Source: Chloroflexota bacterium | GTDB lineage: Bacteria > Chloroflexota > Dehalococcoidia > GIF9 > UBA5629 | Length of the DNA: 7,184 nt | Assembly: GCA_016875975.1 (NCBI GenBank) | Contig: VGOF01000074.1 | Coordinates: 1-7,184 of the forward strand | Reading direction: 5' to 3' | Shown: positions 1-4,680 of the stretch, one piece after another | How the letters are laid out: every line of letters starts with the position of its first letter | How positions within the stretch are numbered: position 1 is the stretch's first letter | Notes under the pieces: model-generated | What the model saw: only the letters and a program-made list of their open reading frames with translations | The model's database searches: none | What the model was told of the DNA's origin: nothing | Program-made: the position numbers and the translations under genes

Positions 1-579
1 AACAACATTGACAGTAGCCTGAAGCAGCACTGGAAGCCCATTGCCTGGATTCTAGGCCCATTAGTGGTCCTGGCCATCATATTCGCGCTACCGCTCAAGA
101 CCGTGCCCATCCAGGTGACCGAGACCTATTGGGACACCGAGATGAAGCAGGAGCCATATACGGAGAGCGAGCAGTATACGGACACGGAGACCTACACCGC
201 CACTGAAATGCAGACACAGACGGCGTATGACTCCTATGTTGACTCCAGCGGCTGGTCCTACGTGTTCAACGTGGACAAGGCGAACTCCAAGGTTAGCATT
301 AACTTCTACGGCTTCCCTTACTATGCCTACCCGCAGTGCGACGTAGTATGTGCTACCTCAGACCCATCCTCATGCGTAGCACGTTGTATCCCTTACCCCT
401 ATGGCGGTGGTGGCAGGGTGCTAGTCAAGCTGACCTACCCCGAAGATGTGACCAAGCAACGACAGGTTACCAAGTACCGGGAGGTCACCAAGTACCGCGA
501 AGTACCCACGCAGGTACTGAAAGAAAGGACAGCAACCAGGAACGTGAAGATGTCCCTGTGGGGATACATTTTTAGGTAG
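1..579 (+). CDS. Partial membrane-anchored repeat protein of unknown function (5' end outside window)
   Basis: I do not recognise this family. The frame is open from base 1 to a TAG stop at 577-579, giving 192 codons with no start visible. A GTG at 64 lies inside the membrane segment and has no ribosome binding site, so the gene probably begins upstream. Counting from the first codon, residues 14-32 are a hydrophobic helix preceded by Lys and His, which suggests a cytoplasmic N-terminus and an exported C-terminus. Residues 39-74 are rich in Thr, Glu and Tyr with hexads of the type Y-T-x-T-E-x. A central part, about 77-140, is rich in Tyr, Phe and Gly and has four cysteines (113, 117, 125, 129; C-x3-C-x7-C-x3-C) that could form disulfides outside the cell. 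Residues 150-167 are three basic hexads of type V-T-K-Y-R-E. An anchored extracytoplasmic beta-rich protein is an inference; the frame itself is well supported by its composition and repeats. Confidence 0.7.
   Translation, partial: NNIDSSLKQHWKPIAWILGPLVVLAIIFALPLKTVPIQVTETYWDTEMKQEPYTESEQYTDTETYTATEMQTQTAYDSYVDSSGWSYVFNVDKANSKVSINFYGFPYYAYPQCDVVCATSDPSSCVARCIPYPYGGGGRVLVKLTYPEDVTKQRQVTKYREVTKYREVPTQVLKERTATRNVKMSLWGYIFR
448..501 (+). repeat. Three in-frame 18-base tandem repeats in the C-terminus of the first gene
   Basis: Bases 448-465, 466-483 and 484-501 are successive 18-base units that each encode Val-Thr-Lys followed by a variable triplet. Units 2 and 3 both give VTKYRE and differ only at third codon positions, which points to selection on the protein. 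A looser fourth unit beginning with Val follows at 502. Confidence 0.75.
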
Positions 580-612
580 GCACATCATAAGACCACTACA
601 GCCATTGCAAGC

Positions 613-740
613 AAAGCGTGGCGGCCTCGGCAGCTACCTGTCATCGCAAGAAAGTCCCGATGTAATCGGGGCGACGCGGCGAGCACGCTTTCTCACGTCA
701 CCCTGAACGAAGTGAAGGGTCTAGATGCTTCACTCCGCTC
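613..740. repeat. Dispersed-repeat-like stretch with nested hairpins
   Basis: An 8-base perfect inverted repeat pairs 613-620 (AAAGCGTG) with 684-691 (CACGCTTT). A competing pairing joins 649-654 (AGAAAG) to 688-693 (CTTTCT). Inside the latter, 656-661 (CCCGAT) pairs with 665-670 (ATCGGG) across a 3-base loop, extended by a G-T and a G-C pair. A further short stem joins 700-704 to 716-720 (ACCCT/AGGGT). The CCCTGAACGAAGTGAAGGG-type core resembles intergenic repeats I know from many environmental bacterial genomes; only one copy is in this window, so repeat status is from memory and not shown here. Confidence 0.45.
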
Positions 741-762
741 GCAACGCTACCTCAGTTCTACA

Positions 763-792
763 TTGACGTACCGTCCAAAACTAAGCTACGAT
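763..792 (+). promoter_or_regulatory. Candidate sigma70-type promoter for the Trm112-like gene
   Basis: A -35 box TTGACG at 763-768 (five of six consensus bases) and a -10 box TACGAT at 787-792 (four of six) are separated by 18 bases. Transcription would start at about 799-800, at the A of the ATG at 800. There is no Shine-Dalgarno sequence before that ATG, which fits a leaderless mRNA. Confidence 0.45.
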
Positions 793-799
793 AAGCGAC

Positions 800-985
800 A
801 TGAAAAAGAACTTGATGGAAATACTCGCCTGCCCCATTTGCAAGGGCGAACTGCAGCTTAAGTCAACTGAAGAAAAGGACGACGAAGTAGTTACCGGCTC
901 CCTCCACTGCCGGAAATGCAAGTTCGACTATCCTATTACCGACTACATCCCCAACCTGCTGCCACCAGAATTGCAGGGCAAATAG
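800..985 (+). CDS. Trm112-family zinc-ribbon protein (methyltransferase partner)
   Basis: This 61-residue protein matches the Trm112p-like / UPF0434 family, in which about 60 residues is the normal bacterial length. The start reads MKKNLMEILACPICKGEL, with the first Cys pair C11-x2-C14, followed by a second pair C37-x2-C40 and the typical Y-P-I-x-D-x-I-P-N-L-L ending around residues 44-54. The four cysteines would bind one zinc ion. In eukaryotes and archaea Trm112 activates several SAM-dependent methyltransferases that modify tRNA, rRNA or release factor; the bacterial role is less clear. No methyltransferase gene is next to it here, so the partner is unknown. The start at 800 is preferred because the family normally begins with such a short lead into the first Cys pair, and a promoter is placed directly before it. 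The gene converges on the folate operon with only six bases between the two stop codons. Confidence 0.85.
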   Translation: MKKNLMEILACPICKGELQLKSTEEKDDEVVTGSLHCRKCKFDYPITDYIPNLLPPELQGK

Positions 986-991
986 AAGAGC

Positions 992-1360
992 TTACTCCGG
1001 GCTATAAGTGATGCAGCTCTGCGGGGATTCCCAGACCTGGACACTTTCCAACATTACATCGGCCGGGAAACGTCCTTTTAGCTGCTCATAAACAGTGGCG
1101 GCGATGTTCTCCGAAGAGGCATTGAGCTTGTCGAAGGGCGGCACATCGTTGATACAGGTATGGTCAAACTTCGCCAGCACCTCTGAGAGATGTTTCTTCA
1201 ACTCAGTGAAATCGTAGGCCAGGCCAATGTCATCCAGCTTATCGGTCTTCAATGTAACCACCACTTTGAACCGATGACCGTGCACATTCTCGCACTTGCC
1301 CTGATAATTACGCAGGTAGTGTGCGGCATCAAAATGCCCTTCAACGGATACGCGATACAT
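992..1360 (-). CDS. 6-pyruvoyl-tetrahydropterin synthase paralogue, probable FolB-bypass enzyme (PTPS-I/III type)
   Basis: This 122-residue protein belongs to the PTPS/QueD family (COG0720). The zinc ligands are H14 (in FDAAH), H27 and H29 (HGH). The catalytic region reads C23-E24-N25-V26-H27-G28-H29, and the family's FDH-x3-ND (D66, H67) and late E111 are present. QueD itself has C-x3-HGH. A Glu beside or replacing this Cys defines the paralogues that convert dihydroneopterin triphosphate to 6-hydroxymethyl-dihydropterin and so replace dihydroneopterin aldolase (FolB), as reported for Chloroflexi among others (Pribat and co-workers). It is the last gene of a folP-folK operon with no folB, which supports the folate role. 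Its ATG overlaps the folK end by 20 bases and has a strong AGGAGG site inside folK. A dual or purely queuosine (QueD) role is the main alternative. Confidence 0.87.
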   Translation of the reverse strand: MYRVSVEGHFDAAHYLRNYQGKCENVHGHRFKVVVTLKTDKLDDIGLAYDFTELKKHLSEVLAKFDHTCINDVPPFDKLNASSENIAATVYEQLKGRFPADVMLESVQVWESPQSCITYSPE

Positions 1361-1868
1361 TTCGCCTCCTGTTCAGCAATTCCTCACCACGTCCCCACTC
1401 TCGAACGCCAGATACGCTTCCTAACTCTGCCAGCAATTGCCTGACCGCTTTCCCATTGCCAGGATGGACCAGCTCCGGAGCAATCTCAGCCAGCGGCACC
1501 AGCACAAAGGCACGCTCTGTCAACCTGGGGTGTGGAATAGTCAGCTCCTGACCCTCCATCACCAAGCCATCATAGAACAGGATGTCTATGTCTATGGGAC
1601 GAGGGGCATTGCGAAAGCTAGATTTCCTGCCCAGTTTCTTCTCGATTTCCTTGGCCAGCCGAAGCAGCTTCTCCTGGCTTAACCCGGTCGAGACACGGCA
1701 TACCACATTCAAAAAAAACGGCTGCTGCTCATAGCCCACAGGCTCGGTCTCATAAATGGAGGAGACTTCCTGCACCATCACCTGCCCTGACATCAATTCG
1801 AAAGCCTCTGACAGGTTTTTCTGTCGATTGCCCAAGTTGGACCCCAGCGCCAAATAAGCAATGGCCAC
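1341..1868 (-). CDS. folK: 2-amino-4-hydroxy-6-hydroxymethyldihydropteridine pyrophosphokinase (HPPK)
   Basis: HPPK transfers pyrophosphate from ATP to 6-hydroxymethyl-7,8-dihydropterin in the cytoplasm, making the pterin substrate of FolP. With the chosen start the protein has 175 residues, close to the usual 160-180. Visible motifs are YLALGSNLGNR at 5-15, YETEPVG at 39-45, F-L-N-V-V at 52-56, and RPIDIDILFYDG at 90-101, in which D93 and D95 are the magnesium-binding acids; HPRLTERAFVLVPLAEIAPEL follows. The frame is open upstream to an ATG at 1913, but that start would overlap folP by 43 bases and add residues foreign to the family. The GTG at 1868 lies two bases after the folP stop (1871-1873), has GGGGAGAAGG upstream, and leaves only three residues before the conserved strand, so I prefer it. 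The last 20 bases overlap the next gene. Confidence 0.93.
   Translation of the reverse strand: MAIAYLALGSNLGNRQKNLSEAFELMSGQVMVQEVSSIYETEPVGYEQQPFFLNVVCRVSTGLSQEKLLRLAKEIEKKLGRKSSFRNAPRPIDIDILFYDGLVMEGQELTIPHPRLTERAFVLVPLAEIAPELVHPGNGKAVRQLLAELGSVSGVREWGRGEELLNRRRNVSRIR
1365..1370 (-). promoter_or_regulatory. Strong ribosome binding site AGGAGG for the pterin synthase gene
   Basis: On the minus strand a full AGGAGG lies four bases before the ATG at 1360, within the last codons of folK. This fixes the start and suggests translational coupling: ribosomes finishing folK at 1341 pass through the site and the new start. Confidence 0.8.
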
Positions 1869-1870
1869 AA

Positions 1871-2755
1871 CTACACCTTCTCCCCACGCACGATGGCATC
1901 GCTCATCCTGCAAACACGCATCATCTGGTGGACATCGTGCACCCTGATTATATCGGCACCCTTGGCAATCCCGATAGCCACGCTGGCCGCCGTTCCTTCA
2001 ACCCGCTGGTCTAAAGGTAAGTCCAGCACCAGGCCTATCATCGACTTACGCGAGGTGCCCAACAATATCGGCCTACCTAAAGCTCTCAACTCATCTAGGC
2101 GGCGTACCAGTTCCAGGTTTTGTTCTAACGTCTTGCCGAAGCCAATCCCCGGGTCAATTATGATATCCTCCCATTTCACGCCTGCATCCAGTGCCAGGTC
2201 GATGGCCCGCTTGAGGTCAGAAAGCACCGCAGGGACAATATGGCGCTGCTGCTTGTCCCTCTGGTTGCTCATTAGAATTATGGGGACATTCCTCTTCGCT
2301 GCCAGTACAGCCAGCTTCGGCTCCGCTTTCAGTCCCCAGATATCATTCAGCATCTGGGCACCAGCATCTAGTGCTCTCCGTGCCACCTCGTACTTATAAG
2401 TATCCACACTCAGGGGAACATTGACTTCAGCAGCCAACTTCTCCAGCACCGGTATCACCCGCCTCAGCTCCTCGTCGATCGATATGGGATTGGAATTCGG
2501 CCTTGTTGACTCCCCACCCACATCTATTATGTCAACCCCATTCTCTGCAAATCGCTTGCCCTGGGCAACGGCCAACTCAACCGTGCTCAAGCCATCGCCG
2601 GAAAACGAATCAGGCGACACGTTGACGATACCCATCACATAGGTGCGCTCGCCCCAGCGAAAAGATATATTCCCGCAACGCGTCACGCCCACGGAACTAC
2701 CACCCCTGGCCTTGCGCCACTTAGCCAACTGTGCCTTCGTCAACCTGATAGACAT
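1871..2755 (-). CDS. folP: Dihydropteroate synthase
   Basis: FolP condenses 6-hydroxymethyl-dihydropterin pyrophosphate with p-aminobenzoate to give dihydropteroate, and is the sulfonamide target. The 294-residue protein has the DHPS motifs in order along the TIM barrel: MGIVNVSPDSFSGDG at 41-55, DVGGESTRP at 78-86, SVDTYK at 116-121, NDIWG at 137-141, DPGIGFGKT at 201-209, LGTSRKSMI at 232-240, GTAASVAI at 254-261 and IIRVHDV at 269-275. An N-terminal extension of about 28 residues precedes the barrel, which is common. One oddity is LMSN at 161-164, where many DHPS enzymes have LMHN or LMHM. It is the first gene of the folP-folK-pterin synthase operon. The ATG at 2755 has no ribosome binding site but has a TAGAAT box eight bases upstream, so the mRNA may be leaderless. 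Confidence 0.96.
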   Translation of the reverse strand: MSIRLTKAQLAKWRKARGGSSVGVTRCGNISFRWGERTYVMGIVNVSPDSFSGDGLSTVELAVAQGKRFAENGVDIIDVGGESTRPNSNPISIDEELRRVIPVLEKLAAEVNVPLSVDTYKYEVARRALDAGAQMLNDIWGLKAEPKLAVLAAKRNVPIILMSNQRDKQQRHIVPAVLSDLKRAIDLALDAGVKWEDIIIDPGIGFGKTLEQNLELVRRLDELRALGRPILLGTSRKSMIGLVLDLPLDQRVEGTAASVAIGIAKGADIIRVHDVHQMMRVCRMSDAIVRGEKV

Positions 2756-2763
2756 CAGGTGCT

Positions 2764-2769
2764 ATTCTA
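2764..2769 (-). promoter_or_regulatory. Candidate -10 box (TAGAAT) for the folate operon
   Basis: TAGAAT on the minus strand matches five of six bases of the -10 consensus and ends eight bases before the folP ATG, so transcription would begin at or next to the start codon. No good -35 box is visible 16-18 bases upstream, so the call is tentative. Confidence 0.35.
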
Positions 2770-2799
2770 CCACGCCACTCTCCATCAGAGTAGCTCCGA

Positions 2800-2830
2800 C
2801 TTACAGAACAGAACGGGGGTATGCTACAAT
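2800..2830 (+). promoter_or_regulatory. Candidate extended -10 promoter for the carboxyltransferase operon
   Basis: TACAAT at 2825-2830 (five of six) is preceded by TG at the right distance (2822-2823), making an extended -10 element. The only -35-like sequence is a weak CTTACA at 2800-2805 with a long 19-base spacer, which an extended -10 can tolerate. The predicted start near 2837 gives a leader of about 55 bases. The promoter is back to back with that of the folate operon. Confidence 0.5.
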
Positions 2831-2892
2831 ATGGTCTTGGGTGTGCCCTTCTGAGCTTAGACCAGTAAATCCAGCTTAATGGAGTTAAGATA

Positions 2893-4443
2893 ATGGGTAT
2901 TGAAGAAAAGATCGCCGAACTGAACAAACTACGGGCACAGTCTCTTGCCGGCGGCGGAGCTAAACGTATCGAAGCTCAGCACGAGCGGGGCAAGCTCTCC
3001 GCCAGAGAGCGAATCGATGTTCTATTCGACCCCGGTACCTTCGAAGAAATAGACCCCTTCGTCACGCACCGCTGCACCGATTTCGGCCTGGAAGAGCAAA
3101 AAACACTGGCCGATGCCGTGGTCACCGGCTACGGCAAAATCAACGGACGCGATACCTTCGTGTTCTCACAGGATTTCACAGTTTTCGGTGGCTCCCTGTC
3201 CAAGGTGGCCTCCGAGAAAATATGCAAGGTGATGGATTTATCAGCCAAGACTGGCGCACCGGTCATCGGCCTTTTGGACTCAGGCGGCGCCCGCATCCAG
3301 GAAGGCGTTGACAGCCTGATAGGCTACGGAGACATCTTCACGCGCAACACTATCTATTCCGGCGTGGTGCCCCAGATTTCAGTGGTTATGGGCCCCTGTG
3401 CCGGAGGCGCCGTTTACTCGCCTGCCATCACCGATTTCATATTCATGGTCAAAGGAACCGGCCAGATGTACATCACCGGCCCAGCCGTAATCAAGTCGGT
3501 CACCGGCGAAGAGGTCAGCCTGGAAGACCTGGGGGGTGCCATGACACATGCCACCAAGACCGGAAACTGCCATTTCGTCGCCGACAACGACCACCAGTGC
3601 CTTGAGATGGTACGCCGATTGCTCACCTTCCTGCCCCAGAACAACATGGAGGAACCACATTTTGTGGAGACGGGCGACAATCCCAATCGTATGGATGAAG
3701 AGTTGCTGCGCATCATACCCGATGACCCTAACAAGACCTACGACATGAAGCAGCTAATAACCAGAGTCGTAGACAATGGCGACCTTATGGAAGTCCATGA
3801 GAATTTCGCCCGCAATCTCATTGTGGGCTTTGCCAGACTGGGGGGACACAGTGTGGGCATCGTAGCCCAGCAACCATTAGTATATGCTGGCGTGATAGAC
3901 GTGGATGCCTCGGACAAAGGTTCCAGGTTCGTCCGCCTCTGTGACTGCTTCAATATTCCCATTATCACCTTTGTGGATGTTCCGGGGTACATGCCAGGTA
4001 CAGAGCAGGAATATAAAGGCATCATCAGGCACGGTGCCAAGTTCCTCTATGCCTATGCCGAAGCCACCGTGCCCAAGATAAGCATCATCACCCGCAAGGC
4101 TTATGGCGGTGCTTTCGTAGTTATGAGCAGCAAAAGCCTCCGCGGCGATATAAACTACGCCTGGCCCACTGCCGAGATCGCCGTGATGGGCCCTGACGGC
4201 GCTGTCAACATCGTATTCAAGGACGTCATCGACAAGGCAGCAAATCCCAAAGAGGAGCGCCAAAAGCTGGTGGCAGACTACAAGGAAAAGTTCGCCAACC
4301 CCTATGTGGCAGCCAGCAAGGGCTATCTCGACGATGTTATTGACCCGCGCACCACCAGACCCAAGGTCATTAAGGCTCTGGAAATGCTAAGAAGCAAATC
4401 AGACACCAACCCCCCGAAGAAACACGGGAACATCCCGCTGTAA
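2893..4443 (+). CDS. Acyl-CoA carboxylase-type carboxyltransferase (propionyl-/methylmalonyl-CoA class, 12S / MmdA / PccB-like)
   Basis: The 516-residue protein has the normal length and two-crotonase-fold layout of the PccB/MmdA/12S family, which moves a carboxyl group between carboxybiotin and an acyl-CoA in the cytoplasm. The first oxyanion-hole motif is SGGARIQEG at 130-138, followed by GPCAGGAVYSP at 167-177. The second half has GYMPGTEQE at 365-373, RKAYGGAF at 401-408 with the second Gly-Gly at 405-406, and AWPTAEIAVMG. The C-terminus KKHGNIPL is typical of the family. The specificity position that is Asp in propionyl-CoA carboxylase (in YDVM) is V409 here. A GGAG site at 2881-2884 lies eight bases before the ATG. 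The small gene follows after 10 bases and the biotin-bearing partner after that. It could serve a carboxylase, a decarboxylase or a transcarboxylase; the exact acyl-CoA cannot be read from sequence. Confidence 0.92.
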   Translation: MGIEEKIAELNKLRAQSLAGGGAKRIEAQHERGKLSARERIDVLFDPGTFEEIDPFVTHRCTDFGLEEQKTLADAVVTGYGKINGRDTFVFSQDFTVFGGSLSKVASEKICKVMDLSAKTGAPVIGLLDSGGARIQEGVDSLIGYGDIFTRNTIYSGVVPQISVVMGPCAGGAVYSPAITDFIFMVKGTGQMYITGPAVIKSVTGEEVSLEDLGGAMTHATKTGNCHFVADNDHQCLEMVRRLLTFLPQNNMEEPHFVETGDNPNRMDEELLRIIPDDPNKTYDMKQLITRVVDNGDLMEVHENFARNLIVGFARLGGHSVGIVAQQPLVYAGVIDVDASDKGSRFVRLCDCFNIPIITFVDVPGYMPGTEQEYKGIIRHGAKFLYAYAEATVPKISIITRKAYGGAFVVMSSKSLRGDINYAWPTAEIAVMGPDGAVNIVFKDVIDKAANPKEERQKLVADYKEKFANPYVAASKGYLDDVIDPRTTRPKVIKALEMLRSKSDTNPPKKHGNIPL

Positions 4444-4453
4444 GGAAACAGAA

Positions 4454-4642
4454 ATGAAAGAAACGGTAGTAGCAGCTATCACCGCCGCCATAACCACCTA
4501 TATGCAGCAGGAGGAACAGGCCAGGGCAATAGCCCCAGTAACCATCCCCCCCCACCCCCAGATGAGCAACTGGCGCATCTATGGACTTCAGGAGTTGATG
4601 CGCGCCAGAACTCGATGGCAGGTAAGAAAGCCTGTCCGATAA
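4454..4642 (+). CDS. Small accessory protein resembling the soluble tail of OadG/MmdD-type decarboxylase subunits (MmdE-like)
   Basis: This 62-residue ORF starts 10 bases after the carboxyltransferase stop, with AGGA at 4443-4446 seven bases before its ATG, and ends 38 bases before the next gene, so it is part of the operon. It has an Ala-rich helix (residues 1-24), a Pro-rich turn (about 28-35) and a basic, Trp-containing end with NWRIYGLQELMRAR. The pattern W-x3-G-x2-E-L-M with an Ala-rich helix before it recalls the C-terminal part of biotin-dependent decarboxylase gamma/delta subunits, which contacts the carboxyltransferase; the small epsilon subunit of Veillonella methylmalonyl-CoA decarboxylase is a comparable stand-alone version. 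There is no membrane segment, so it is not a full OadG. The family link is from pattern memory and is moderate at best. A run of eight C at 4546-4553 lies in the Pro turn. Confidence 0.65.
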   Translation: MKETVVAAITAAITTYMQQEEQARAIAPVTIPPHPQMSNWRIYGLQELMRARTRWQVRKPVR

Positions 4643-4654
4643 CAACGAACAACA

Positions 4655-4667
4655 CACGCATTGCGTG
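4655..4667 (+). other. Small hairpin just upstream of the biotin-protein ribosome binding site
   Basis: CACGC at 4655-4659 pairs with GCGTG at 4663-4667 across a 3-base loop. It ends two bases before the AAGGAG site at 4669-4674. It has no T run, so it is not a terminator; it might tune translation of the next gene, or mean nothing. Confidence 0.3.
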
Positions 4668-4668
4668 A

Positions 4669-4674
4669 AAGGAG
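4669..4674 (+). promoter_or_regulatory. Strong ribosome binding site AAGGAG for the biotin-bearing subunit
   Basis: AAGGAG lies six bases before the ATG at 4681. It is the strongest site on the plus strand of the window and fixes the start codon. Confidence 0.75.
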
Positions 4675-4680
4675 ATATAC

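Larger units (their letters stand above)
580..799. other. Intergenic region with structured repeat-like sequence
   Basis: No convincing gene lies in these 220 bases. The stretch from about 605 to 745 holds several inverted repeats and a segment (697-740) that resembles a short dispersed repeat I associate with Chloroflexota and environmental genomes. The final 40 bases hold a candidate promoter for the next gene. No tRNA cloverleaf and no terminator with a T run were found. Confidence 0.5.

Noticed and set aside
336..575. 79-codon open frame overlapping the first gene on the same strand
   Set aside because: It lies in another frame of a gene with clear repeats and cysteine pattern, has no ribosome binding site and gives a composition-biased product.
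986..991. Terminator between the convergent Trm112-like and pterin synthase genes
   Set aside because: Only six bases separate the stops, and I see no GC stem followed by a T run on either strand nearby.
1869..1913. ATG at 1913 as the folK start (190 residues)
   Set aside because: It would overlap folP by 43 bases and add 15 residues not typical of HPPK; the GTG at 1868 has better spacing and a purine-rich site upstream.
2721..2927. Minus-strand frame spanning the divergent promoter region
   Set aside because: It overlaps the starts of both folP and the carboxyltransferase, has no recognisable motif and no ribosome binding site.
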